Assembly (NCBI GenBank): GCA_051715425.1
Contig: JBPXJS010000039.1
Location: 62,001-126,000 of the forward strand
Origin: JAJTFA01 sp051715425
Lineage (GTDB): Bacteria; Bacteroidota; Bacteroidia; UKL13-3
Length of the DNA: 64,000 nt
Reading direction: 5' to 3'
Made by a program: the position numbers and the translations under genes. The notes under the pieces are model-generated. The model was not told where the DNA came from. It made no database searches and saw only the letters and a program-made list of their open reading frames with translations. Positions 36,673-45,125 of the stretch are shown here, piece after piece (position 1 is the first letter of the stretch; each line of letters opens with the position of its first letter).

Positions 36673-36686
36673 CGCCTCTTTTTTAT
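36652..36686 (+). terminator. Bidirectional terminator overlapping the 3' ends of rnr and the OmpA-family gene
   Basis: GAGGCGC (36660-36666) pairs with GCGCCTC (36672-36678), extended by A and T runs on either side. The rnr stop codon TAG (36670-36672) lies between the arms, so the terminator stem is built from the last arginine codons. The convergent gene ends at 36683. Confidence 0.92.
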
Positions 36687-38200
36687 TTGTCAAGTTCTTC
36701 AAATTTAACCTTAAACTCTACCCTTCGGTTTCTCGATCTGCCCTCAGGGGTTTCATTACTGTCTATTGGCATTGTTTCTCCAAATCCATGCGCTTCCATG
36801 CGGTCTGGTTTAACACCTTTTTTAATCAGGTACATCCTCACCGCATTTGCCCTGTCATCAGAAAGTTTCATGTTCTTCGCATCATCTCCCTGATCATCCG
36901 TGTGTCCGTTAATAATCAGGTAATAACTAGGGTTCTCATACATTACCTTGGCCACATTGTTAAGAATCGGGAACGATTTGGGTAATATAATAGCTTTATT
37001 GGTTTGGAATTGAATACCTGTTAATGCTCTTTCAAATAACTTACGAACAGATTCTTTAATCTCCGGACAACCTTTGTTCCATGCCGGACCTGCCTCTCTC
37101 GGACACCTGTCTAAATAGTCCGGTAAAGAGTCATTGTCACTATCCGGGCAACCAAAGAACCTTTCTATTCCTTTTACGGTAGCACAACTGTCCTGATTAT
37201 CAGGAATTCCGTCTCCGTCAGTGTCCGGGCAACCATTAAATTGCTTCACACCCGGAATGGTTACGCAGCTATCATCCGCATCCATTATTCCATCACCATC
37301 TGTATCCGGACAACCCTGGTATTTAACCATACCTGGTACATCCGGGCAACGGTCAAATTTATCGGCAATACCGTCAAAATCTCTGTCCGGGCAACCGCGT
37401 GACATTAATGTGCCTGGTGTGTCAGGGCACGCATCAAGCTGATCCACAATGCCATCGCTATCGCGGTCAATATTCTGGATAACATAAATGGTTTTTATAC
37501 AACAACTATCGCTGCTTCTGGCAGGTTTGCCAAAGTTATAACTTACCCCTATCTGGTGGAGCATATAACCGTCATTATTCCTGATGGAAATACCGTCTCG
37601 TGAGTCATGATCGCTATATGAAAAGGATGTTTGCCAGTATGCATGCCACCTGGCCTTTTCCCTGCTATCTAAACGAACCATCATCCCAATACCAGAGGGA
37701 ATGATCATATCATGAGCAAATTCAGCGCTATATGCCTTCTGTTTTTGATAGAAAAAGTCCCATACACGAGGGCCATAAAGGTGAGAAAGACCTAAACCCA
37801 GAAATAGATAAGGGGCTATCCGGGCATCTTCCCTAAGTAAATAACCATTGTTAAATTTGTAGCGTAAAGCAATAAAGCCATTATAGTGATTGCCATAAAA
37901 ATTACCAACGTACCTGCCACCAAGATAAGTGATGGTATCGCCTGATCTCCAATATCCTAACTCACCTGCATTAATATGTGCAGTAAAATCAAATGAGCGG
38001 CTGATATATCGGCTCAACTTAATACCACCATTCATATAAAATGCTTTCTCCCAATCAAAGGACGCATCTCCCAAATCCCCGTTATTCTCCGTTTTACCGA
38101 AATGCAACCCAAATGCCCAAGGATGCTCCCGAGTTTGACTAAAAGCGTTGAAAAACAGAAATATACTAGCCATTAGGAGGCTAATTTTTAGTTTTGGCAT
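36683..38200 (-). CDS. OmpA-family outer-membrane protein with thrombospondin type 3 repeats
   Basis: 505 residues. Signal peptide 1-21 (ending FNAFSQ), N-terminal beta-barrel about 25-230, then a calcium-binding TSP3 region (about 245-380). The repeats read like DSDGIVDQLDACPDTPG, DTDGDGIMDADDSC and DTDGDGIPDNQDSC. A C-terminal OmpA domain (about 395-500) shows NGHTDDQGDD, LSDDRANAVRMYLI, AHGFGETMP and RSRNRRVEFKV, including the Asp and Arg that bind diaminopimelate in peptidoglycan. It should tether the outer membrane to the cell wall. Each repeat pairs acidic Ca-binding loops with two Cys residues. Convergent with rnr through a shared terminator. Confidence 0.93.
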   Translation of the reverse strand: MPKLKISLLMASIFLFFNAFSQTREHPWAFGLHFGKTENNGDLGDASFDWEKAFYMNGGIKLSRYISRSFDFTAHINAGELGYWRSGDTITYLGGRYVGNFYGNHYNGFIALRYKFNNGYLLREDARIAPYLFLGLGLSHLYGPRVWDFFYQKQKAYSAEFAHDMIIPSGIGMMVRLDSREKARWHAYWQTSFSYSDHDSRDGISIRNNDGYMLHQIGVSYNFGKPARSSDSCCIKTIYVIQNIDRDSDGIVDQLDACPDTPGTLMSRGCPDRDFDGIADKFDRCPDVPGMVKYQGCPDTDGDGIMDADDSCVTIPGVKQFNGCPDTDGDGIPDNQDSCATVKGIERFFGCPDSDNDSLPDYLDRCPREAGPAWNKGCPEIKESVRKLFERALTGIQFQTNKAIILPKSFPILNNVAKVMYENPSYYLIINGHTDDQGDDAKNMKLSDDRANAVRMYLIKKGVKPDRMEAHGFGETMPIDSNETPEGRSRNRRVEFKVKFEELDK

Positions 38201-38379
38201 TAAAGCAAATATTCGAAAAAAAACTGATAGATTAGTTAGATTATTATTTTAGTTGCGGATTAGCGATGTAAAGATATATATGCCATTTCTAACTAGCTGT
38301 AACCCCGTAAAGTTATGCACAGTTCTTTAAGCTATATGTTGACACCCGATGCTTTTTTACCAACTTAAAGATAATCTTT

Positions 38380-38387
38380 TATATTTG
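38380..38387 (+). promoter_or_regulatory. Putative -7 box upstream of the WG-repeat gene
   Basis: TATATTTG fits TAnnTTTG and ends 15 bp before the chosen ATG at 38403. This supports that start over the ATG at 38349, which would lie upstream of the promoter. No TTG -33 box is seen. Confidence 0.5.
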
Positions 38388-38402
38388 GCCAAATTTTTCC
38401 TG

Positions 38403-38795
38403 ATGAGATACTTATTTACATTCATATTTATATGTTCACTTGCCGTTTCTGGTTTTGCACAGAAAAAAGGGAAACCCAAATCCGGTTATGATAAAATATA
38501 TCCTTTTAAAGATGGGATTGCCAAAGTAGAGAAAGATGGTAAACAAGGCTTTATTAATACAACCGGAGAGGAGTTTGTTCCATGTAAGTATGATGCAATT
38601 TATCCTTGGGAAAAAGGAAGAGCAAAGGTTGAAATTGCGAATAAATTCGGATTCATAAATGAACAAGGTGAAGAGTACATACCTGTTAAATATGATTTTA
38701 TCGGTGCGTATAAAAATGGTCTCGCCATTGTCTCTTTGGGTGGAAGAAGGGGGCTCATTAACGAAGCCGGAGAAGAAGTAGTGCCACTCGAATGA
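38403..38795 (+). CDS. Small secreted WG-repeat protein
   Basis: 130 residues from the ATG at 38403 (MRYLFTFIFICSLAVSGFAQ, signal peptide). The mature part is basic at first and then has about three WG-type repeats: YPFKDGIAKVEKDGKQGFIN, YPWEKGRAKVEIANKFGFIN and GAYKNGLAIVSLGGRRGLIN, each followed by a (G/A)EE(F/Y/V)VPxKYD-like strand. WG repeats form a beta-propeller-like structure; the number here is small compared with most family members. Function unknown. A longer frame from 38349 exists but contradicts the promoter-like sequence and signal peptide. Confidence 0.82.
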   Translation: MRYLFTFIFICSLAVSGFAQKKGKPKSGYDKIYPFKDGIAKVEKDGKQGFINTTGEEFVPCKYDAIYPWEKGRAKVEIANKFGFINEQGEEYIPVKYDFIGAYKNGLAIVSLGGRRGLINEAGEEVVPLE

Positions 38796-38859
38796 GGGTT
38801 ATCTGGTTTATTAGTGATTAATTAAACCCGAAACGAATTAAACATACGACCTCTTTAAT

Positions 38860-39831
38860 ATGCAGGAATTAAAATCTACTTTTTCACCACGGGGTCTTTT
38901 CAGAAATGCTCATTTTTCTACCATATATCCGGCATTATTCAGAAAAATAGAAATTAGGTATACGCGCAAAAGAATAATAACTGCCGATACTGATTTCTTT
39001 GATGTAGACTATATAGATGCCAGCTCTCATCATTACCTCATTCTTCTTCATGGTCTGGAAGGTAGCAGCAACTCAGCCTACATTAAAGGTATGGCCTCAT
39101 ATTTTAATCAGTTGAATGTTACTGTTTGTGCCCTCAATTTCAGATCATGCAGCGGTGTAATGAATCGGTTGCCGGGATCTTACCACTCAGGTTTTACTGA
39201 AGACCTCAGATTGTTTTTGAATCAATTAATTACATCGGATCCTGATGCAAATATTTATCTCTGCGGCTTTAGTCTTGGCGGCAATGTGCTGCTAAAATAT
39301 TTGGGTGAAGAAGGGTTAAGCATTCATCCACAAATTAAATCAGCGGTTGCTGTTTCAGTTCCGGCCAATCTCAAATCATCTGCCGAGGTTTTGTCGAAAT
39401 GGTATAATAAGGTTTATATGCAAAGGTTTTTGAAGAGCCTTATTGGTAAAATGAAAATGAAATCAAGCATGTTTCCTCATATCATAAAAGTGGAAGGAAT
39501 TGATAGCATTACCGATTTTTATGAGTTTGATGAAAGATATACGGCCCCACTGCATGGTTTTGAAGGGGCATTGGACTACTGGAACAAGTGCAGCAGCATT
39601 AACTACCTTGATAAAATAAAAATTCCTACGCTGTTTTTAAGTGCAGAGAATGATCCATTTTTACATCCGGATTGTTTTCCTGATGTATCCGATTTTAATA
39701 ATCCTTTTCTGCATGTTGAATACCCAAGGCAGGGAGGACATGTAGGTTTTTTATCTGGATATAAAGGTAACAGCTGGATAGAATCAAGGGCTTCTTCTTT
39801 TTTTAATATGAACGAAAATGCCTTGTTATGA
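38860..39831 (+). CDS. YheT-family alpha/beta hydrolase
   Basis: 323 residues. Typical YheT N-terminus with FRNAHFSTIYPALFR, then the oxyanion/strand segment LILLHGLEGSSNS, the nucleophile elbow GFSLGGN (Ser about 138), the acid in LSAENDPFLH (Asp about 267) and His in GGHVGFL (about 293). All three catalytic residues are present. Substrate unknown; relatives are carboxylesterases or lipid hydrolases. The stop overlaps the maf start by 4 bp (ATGA), so the two are translationally coupled. Confidence 0.9.
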   Translation: MQELKSTFSPRGLFRNAHFSTIYPALFRKIEIRYTRKRIITADTDFFDVDYIDASSHHYLILLHGLEGSSNSAYIKGMASYFNQLNVTVCALNFRSCSGVMNRLPGSYHSGFTEDLRLFLNQLITSDPDANIYLCGFSLGGNVLLKYLGEEGLSIHPQIKSAVAVSVPANLKSSAEVLSKWYNKVYMQRFLKSLIGKMKMKSSMFPHIIKVEGIDSITDFYEFDERYTAPLHGFEGALDYWNKCSSINYLDKIKIPTLFLSAENDPFLHPDCFPDVSDFNNPFLHVEYPRQGGHVGFLSGYKGNSWIESRASSFFNMNENALL

Positions 39832-40400
39832 AAATAAATAAACGAATCATCCTTGCCTCTAAATCCCCCCGAAGGCAGGAACTGATCAAGGGTCTGGAAC
39901 TGGATTACATCATTAAATTGTACGAAGTGGACGAGGATTTTCCTGCCCACCTTACAGGAGGAGAAATAGCTATGTATCTGGCCGGAAAAAAGGCTGATGC
40001 TTATCCGGAAAGCTTGAGTGGGAACGATGTATTGGTTACAGCCGATACCATTGTGTGGATTGATGGCAAAGTACTTAATAAACCAGCCGGAGAGCAGGAG
40101 GCATTTGAGATGTTAAAAACCATTTGCGGAAAAAAACATGAAGTGTATACAGGGGTATGTTTACAAACAGAAAAGGAAAAAATCATTTTCTCTGATAAAA
40201 GCGAAGTGTTTTGCAGGGATATTGGCGAAGAGGCTATATGGCATTATATAAAATTATATAAGCCATTTGATAAAGCGGGTAGTTATGGAATACAGGATTG
40301 GTTTGGTTATACCGCAGTAGAGAAAATTAACGGTTGTTTTTATAACGTAATGGGACTGCCTGTAGGTAAGTTATACGAACGCTTGAAATTGCTTAAGTAA
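39828..40400 (+). CDS. maf: Maf-family nucleoside triphosphate pyrophosphatase
   Basis: 190 residues. Hydrolyses non-canonical or methylated nucleotides (dTTP/UTP-type in this subgroup) to monophosphates. Signature LASKSPRRQELI at residues 9-20, the catalytic Asp region VTADTIVW (about 69-76), and GKKHEVYTGVCL, SYGIQDWFGY and NVMGLPVGKLYERL toward the C-terminus. Full length. Coupled to the upstream hydrolase by a 4-bp overlap and convergent with the mlaD-like gene, 4 bp away. Confidence 0.94.
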   Translation: MKINKRIILASKSPRRQELIKGLELDYIIKLYEVDEDFPAHLTGGEIAMYLAGKKADAYPESLSGNDVLVTADTIVWIDGKVLNKPAGEQEAFEMLKTICGKKHEVYTGVCLQTEKEKIIFSDKSEVFCRDIGEEAIWHYIKLYKPFDKAGSYGIQDWFGYTAVEKINGCFYNVMGLPVGKLYERLKLLK

Positions 40401-40404
40401 CCTG

Positions 40405-41415
40405 TTATTTCGCCCCTTTGTCTTTCGCCCTTTTCTTATCAGACTTTTCCGCCCTTTTATTACCGCCAAAAACGGAAAAGGTTACATACCTGCCGGGATA
40501 CTCTTGCATATCTTTTAATAAACTGGCAAGTTCCGAAGACGATTTATTCAGGTTATTATAAAGCGAGCTATCATTGGCAAGCTTCCCAAGAGACCCTTCT
40601 CCTTTGTTCATTTTTTCAAGGGTAAGGGCAAATTCTTGCATCACTTTTCTGGTGTTATTTATGGTCATGGTTAAATCTGCAGCCGCAATCGAATCGGTAA
40701 TCTTTGAAATGTTTTTCATCGCCCTGCTGATGGTTTCATTATTGTTTTTAATGTTTTGGGTAATCGATTCCACATGGTGAAACATGGCCTTAATTCTGTC
40801 ATACTCTTCAGTAGTGAGCTGGTCAAATTTGGAGGTAATATTGTTTAAATGACTGAGTGTTCCTGAAAAATCATGTATACCTCTTGCCAGTTTTTGTGTT
40901 CCTGTTGAATCAAACACATCATTCATGCTTTGTAAAACTTTATCCAACGTTACAAGTACCTGTTCACTCTTATCTTTCAGTGGCGACATCATTTTGGAAA
41001 CCGAGCTGGAGAAAGATTCTTCAATCTCACCCACGAGTGTATCTTTATTGTTGAGGAATGTTGTTGCGGTGGAGAGTTGCAAATCAATCATTTTGGTGCC
41101 AAGCAAATCCTGTGAACTGATAATGGCACGTGAACCTAGCGGAAGTTTAATAGAACTGTACACAATCAGGGTAACCACTATTTGGCTTGCATCGCCTTCA
41201 TGCAGCATTCCAATTTCCTCTACCTGCCCAACTTTTAATCCGTTAATGGTAACCTGGGTTGATTTTACAATTCCCGATACATTGTTATATACCGCATAAT
41301 ACTTATTGTATCCTTTAAGCGGGCTGTAACCTTTAAGAAAGTTGTAGCCTAGAATTAAGATGCTGATGCCAATAATGGAGAATATGCCTACTTTGGTTTC
41401 TTTTGAAATTTTCAA
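40405..41415 (-). CDS. mlaD: MCE / MlaD-family lipid-transport protein
   Basis: 336 residues. One N-terminal transmembrane helix (KVGIFSIIGISILILGYNFL, residues 8-27) precedes a single MCE domain (about 36-115) with YYAVYNNVSGIVKSTQVTIN and GLKVGQVEEIG, and then a long coiled-coil/helical region rich in Asn and Lys up to a very basic tail. MlaD-type proteins form hexamers that ferry phospholipids between the inner and outer membranes. The partner ATPase and permease (mlaF, mlaE) are not beside it here. A good promoter lies just upstream (41433-41462). Confidence 0.88.
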   Translation of the reverse strand: MKISKETKVGIFSIIGISILILGYNFLKGYSPLKGYNKYYAVYNNVSGIVKSTQVTINGLKVGQVEEIGMLHEGDASQIVVTLIVYSSIKLPLGSRAIISSQDLLGTKMIDLQLSTATTFLNNKDTLVGEIEESFSSSVSKMMSPLKDKSEQVLVTLDKVLQSMNDVFDSTGTQKLARGIHDFSGTLSHLNNITSKFDQLTTEEYDRIKAMFHHVESITQNIKNNNETISRAMKNISKITDSIAAADLTMTINNTRKVMQEFALTLEKMNKGEGSLGKLANDSSLYNNLNKSSSELASLLKDMQEYPGRYVTFSVFGGNKRAEKSDKKRAKDKGAK

Positions 41416-41432
41416 AACATGGTAATTTGGGG

Positions 41433-41462
41433 CAAAAATAAGCGCAAAAACGGCTTTAGCAA
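41433..41462 (-). promoter_or_regulatory. Bacteroidota-type promoter of the mlaD-like gene
   Basis: On the minus strand TTG (41462-41460), 19 nt, TATTTTTG (41440-41433). This is a full match to TTG-N17-23-TAnnTTTG. It predicts a transcript starting near 41426, about 10 nt before the ATG at 41415. Confidence 0.75.
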
Positions 41463-41494
41463 CGTAATAAGCATATTAGGCCGTGTTTGAATAA

Positions 41495-42277
41495 TTATTT
41501 GGTTGACTCTACCCTTTTTTTGTAAGTGGCTACGGCTAATGCAATGGCGCTGGCTAACTCCTCCTGTCCGGAGGATGAGGTAAGAAAAGAACGTTCCTGT
41601 TTATTGCTTAAAAAGCCGGTTTCTATTAGAATGCTGGGCATTTTACTTTTCCATAATACCATTAAACCGGCCTGTTTTACTCCTCTGCTGCTGCGTTTAA
41701 TACCTGTAAAGTTTTGCTCTACCAATGAAGCAAGCTTTAAACTCTGATCCAGGTAAGCACTTTGCATAAAGGAAAAATAGATATGGGCTTCTGGTGAGTT
41801 TGGATCAAAACCTTCATATTTCTCCTGGTAATCTTTTTCAAGTAAAATTACCTCATTCTCTCTTTTGGCCACTTCCAGGTTGCCCTGCGACTTGTGTAAA
41901 CCCATAGAAAAAGTTTCCGTTCCAAAAACCTCCGTCTTTTTATTGGCATTGCAATGTATGGATACAAAAAGGTCGGCATTATTCCTGTTGGCAATACCTG
42001 CACGCTCCCATAGCTCAACAAATACATCTGTATCGCGGGTATAAATTACTTTTACGTCAGGAAGTTCCTTTTCAATGGCTTTTCCTACCTTTAAAGCAAC
42101 GGCCAATGTTACCTCTTTTTCCTTGGCTCCACCATACATACAACCGGCATCATGGCCCCCATGCCCCGCATCAACCACCACGGTACGAACTTTGTTACTA
42201 ATCAAACCCAATGGTTTATAGGCACATAGGAAAAGAGATAAAATAATTATCGAACCTATGCGGCTAAATTTCACCAT
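41495..42277 (-). CDS. N-acetylmuramoyl-L-alanine amidase (Amidase_3)
   Basis: Zinc enzyme that cleaves the amide between MurNAc and the stem peptide of peptidoglycan. 260 residues from the ATG at 42277 (MVKFSRIGSIIILSLFLCAY, signal/anchor segment); in-frame ATGs at 42307 and 42319 give longer, less signal-like N-termini. The domain shows VVVDAGHGGHDAGC (first His), KEKEVTLAVALK (Glu), SIHCNA (second His) and the catalytic Glu in SILIETGFLSNKQE. It is inserted, relative to short AmiC domains, with a region containing YFSFMQSAYLDQSLKLA. Divergent from lptD. Confidence 0.92.
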   Translation of the reverse strand: MVKFSRIGSIIILSLFLCAYKPLGLISNKVRTVVVDAGHGGHDAGCMYGGAKEKEVTLAVALKVGKAIEKELPDVKVIYTRDTDVFVELWERAGIANRNNADLFVSIHCNANKKTEVFGTETFSMGLHKSQGNLEVAKRENEVILLEKDYQEKYEGFDPNSPEAHIYFSFMQSAYLDQSLKLASLVEQNFTGIKRSSRGVKQAGLMVLWKSKMPSILIETGFLSNKQERSFLTSSSGQEELASAIALAVATYKKRVESTK

Positions 42278-42292
42278 GTTTTTAACTTTAAT

Positions 42293-42300
42293 TAGCTTTG
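42293..42300 (+). promoter_or_regulatory. Putative -7 box of the lptD promoter
   Basis: TAGCTTTG fits TAnnTTTG. The final TTG of this box is the only upstream in-frame initiation-like codon of lptD, which argues that translation starts further down. A second TAnnTTTG match (TAAATTTG) overlaps the GTG at 42358. Confidence 0.4.
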
Positions 42301-42357
42301 CGCTCATTGACGTATACACTTTACAAGATTAATCAAACCCCTGCAATACTTAAATTT

Positions 42358-45051
42358 GTGGCAATTAAACTTTTGCCCTGTTTGGTGTTGATGTGTTCAG
42401 TTGCCTATGCACAGGTTCCCAAAAACAAAAAGCAAACCAAACCGGTAAAAAGCAACAAGGAAAAAATAAAGGCTTCTCAAAAGGAGAACGCTCCGCAACA
42501 ACCTTTATTGGCCGATTCCCTCATTTTAACTGATGATAGCCTGGTGTTTTTCGACCCAATGGATACGGTAAAACTTATCAAGTCGCCCTCGGCACTAAAC
42601 GCAAAGGTGAAGTATTTTGCCCGCGATTCTATGCCATACTACGCAGATGAGAAAACAGTATATCTCTACGGAAATGCCAAAGTGAATTTTGAAGATATGG
42701 AACTAACTGCTGATTTTATTAAAATTCAGCTGGACAAAAACCTGGTTATAGCCCAAGGTACCAAAGACAGCAATGGCAATTGGATAGGCAAACCGCTGTT
42801 TAAACAAGGGGGAACTGATTACAGGGCTGATAGCATTAAATACAATTACAAAACCAGACGAGGGTATCTGAGTGAATTAAGAACCAAAGAAGGGGAAGGG
42901 TATATACATGGTTCGGAGGTGGTAAAGGATCAGGAAAATACCATGGGTGTGCAAAGGGCTAAATACACCACCTGCGAACTGGAACACCCACATTATTACA
43001 TTGGAGCTTCCCGCATAAAAGTAATACCCGAAAAAAAGGTAATCACCGGACCTGCTAACCTGGTTATCGAAGATGTAAGAACGCCACTGGTTCTGCCTTT
43101 TGGTATATTTTCCATAAAGCGTGGTCAATCATCAGGGATCATTATTCCTCAATATGGCAGTTCTTTTGGAAGGGGCTTTTTTTTAAGAGATGGTGGTTAT
43201 TATTTTGGCCTTGGTGAAAAAGCAGACTTACGATTAACTGGAGATTTTTTTACCAATACCAGTTGGGCTTTGCGAAGTGGTTTTAATTATGCAAACCGCT
43301 ACAGGTTCAGAGGGAATTTATTGTTCAATTATGCCGATAATAAGTTTGGCAATGAAGAAGATCCCGGATACTCCCGGTCAAAGGATTTCCAGTTTACCTG
43401 GATGCATACCTCTGATCCCAAAGCAAGACCCAATACGAATTTTAATGCCAATGTGAATGTGGTAAGTGTTAACAGGGAGGGTAATTCTTACCTGAATAAT
43501 AACTCTTATAATCCGAATAATATTACCACCAATCAGCTTACATCCAGTATTGCTTTTAGCAAATCGTTTAAAAACGGTAAGTATAATTTTTCTACCAACG
43601 CCCGAATGGCTCAGAACACACAAACAAGGGATGTTTCCGTTTCGTTTCCGGATTTTACTTTTACTGTGGCCAGTTTTGCACCTCTTAAGCAACGTTCAAA
43701 ACCAACAGCAGATAAATGGTATGAAAATATTACCACCAATTATACCATGAGTTTCAGGAATGATGTGAATACCAAAGACAGTATTCTGTTTAAAGGACGC
43801 AGTGGTAACGAGTTTTTTAATTTTCTTGATACTGCTGCACGCTTTGGTTTCAGACACGATTTGCCCATTCAGACATCATTTAAATTATTTAAATTTTATA
43901 CCTTATCGGCAAGTGTTGGTCTGAATGAGCTTTGGTATTTTCAAACCATTGACAAAAGTGTTGATCCGCTCACCAACCAGGTAGTTACCAAACGGGTAAA
44001 TGGTTTTGAAAGGGCATGGACATATTCCCCAAGAGTAGGTATTAGTACCCGATATTATGGAATGAAACAATTCCAGAACAGCAAGATTGCAGCTATCAGG
44101 CACGTAATTACACCTACACTTGATTTTACTTACACTCCTGATTTTAGCGAAAGCAAATGGGGGTACTATAAATCGTATAAAGATACTTCAGGTAAGGAAT
44201 TTAAATATTCAAAATTTGAACAGGGAATATTTGGTGGTCCTGGTATGGGAAGGCAGGGAAACATTGGCTTCTCGCTGGATAATAACCTGGAGATGAAAAT
44301 AATGCAGGGTAAGGACACAGCCAGAAAGGAAACAAAGGTTCAGATTTTTGAAAGTATCAGGGCCGGAGCATCCTATAATATTTTTGCAGACTCATTAAAC
44401 CTTAGCGTTATTAACCTGAGTGCACGTACCCGTCTTTTTAAAAATATCCAGTTAAATATGGGGGCCAATCTCGATCCGTATTTAAATGAAGAGATTGTTT
44501 CTTCCTCCGGTTATAAATCGATAACACGTGTAAACAGGTTTTATCTCAATGATAAACGAAGCCTTGGGGTAATTACTGATGCCAATATTGGCTTAACCGC
44601 CAGTTTTAGCCCCGAAACATTTAAGCCCAAAACCTCTGGTAAAAAGACCTACGAAGGAGAACTCAGGTATTTGAATGATAATCCGAATGAGTATTATGAT
44701 TTTGATATACCCTGGAGCTTAACCACCAATTATACCGTAACATACAGAAAGTATAATAACCTGAATGATTCCAAACAGAGCAACTATGTTCAGACACTAA
44801 ATTTTAGTGGCGATATCAACCTCACTAAAAACTGGAAAATAGGCTACTCCTCCGGTTACGATATTCAAAATAAGGAGTTAACCTTTACTTCTATTGATTT
44901 TATCAGGCAATTGCATTGCTGGGAGTTTAAACTAAACTGGATTCCCGTGGGATACAGACAAAGTTTCCTTTTTACCATCAATGTTAAATCAAGTTTGCTG
45001 CAGGATCTCAGAATGACAAGGAGGAGGGACTGGTTTGACAGGAGAATATAA
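42358..45051 (+). CDS. lptD: LPS-assembly outer-membrane protein LptD
   Basis: Inserts lipopolysaccharide into the outer leaflet of the outer membrane. The open frame begins earlier (TTG at 42298), but no ATG exists before the mature protein. The GTG at 42358 starts an excellent signal peptide (VAIKLLPCLVLMCSVAYAQ), so I use that; 897 residues. After a low-complexity lysine-rich linker comes the OstA/LptA-like domain (about 75-200: YADEKTVYLYGNAKVNFEDMELTADFIKI, split over several strands). A large beta-barrel (about 230-897) follows, with TPLVLPFGIFSIKRGQSSG, FGRGFFLRDGGYYF and many aromatic strands. This arrangement is the usual Bacteroidota LptD. The exact start is uncertain. Confidence 0.88.
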   Translation: MAIKLLPCLVLMCSVAYAQVPKNKKQTKPVKSNKEKIKASQKENAPQQPLLADSLILTDDSLVFFDPMDTVKLIKSPSALNAKVKYFARDSMPYYADEKTVYLYGNAKVNFEDMELTADFIKIQLDKNLVIAQGTKDSNGNWIGKPLFKQGGTDYRADSIKYNYKTRRGYLSELRTKEGEGYIHGSEVVKDQENTMGVQRAKYTTCELEHPHYYIGASRIKVIPEKKVITGPANLVIEDVRTPLVLPFGIFSIKRGQSSGIIIPQYGSSFGRGFFLRDGGYYFGLGEKADLRLTGDFFTNTSWALRSGFNYANRYRFRGNLLFNYADNKFGNEEDPGYSRSKDFQFTWMHTSDPKARPNTNFNANVNVVSVNREGNSYLNNNSYNPNNITTNQLTSSIAFSKSFKNGKYNFSTNARMAQNTQTRDVSVSFPDFTFTVASFAPLKQRSKPTADKWYENITTNYTMSFRNDVNTKDSILFKGRSGNEFFNFLDTAARFGFRHDLPIQTSFKLFKFYTLSASVGLNELWYFQTIDKSVDPLTNQVVTKRVNGFERAWTYSPRVGISTRYYGMKQFQNSKIAAIRHVITPTLDFTYTPDFSESKWGYYKSYKDTSGKEFKYSKFEQGIFGGPGMGRQGNIGFSLDNNLEMKIMQGKDTARKETKVQIFESIRAGASYNIFADSLNLSVINLSARTRLFKNIQLNMGANLDPYLNEEIVSSSGYKSITRVNRFYLNDKRSLGVITDANIGLTASFSPETFKPKTSGKKTYEGELRYLNDNPNEYYDFDIPWSLTTNYTVTYRKYNNLNDSKQSNYVQTLNFSGDINLTKNWKIGYSSGYDIQNKELTFTSIDFIRQLHCWEFKLNWIPVGYRQSFLFTINVKSSLLQDLRMTRRRDWFDRRI

Positions 45052-45125
45052 ACATTGCAGAATTAGTTTGAAACGATTTTATTTGAACCATATTTACTAA
45101 CCCATTAATCACAACAAATCTTAAT

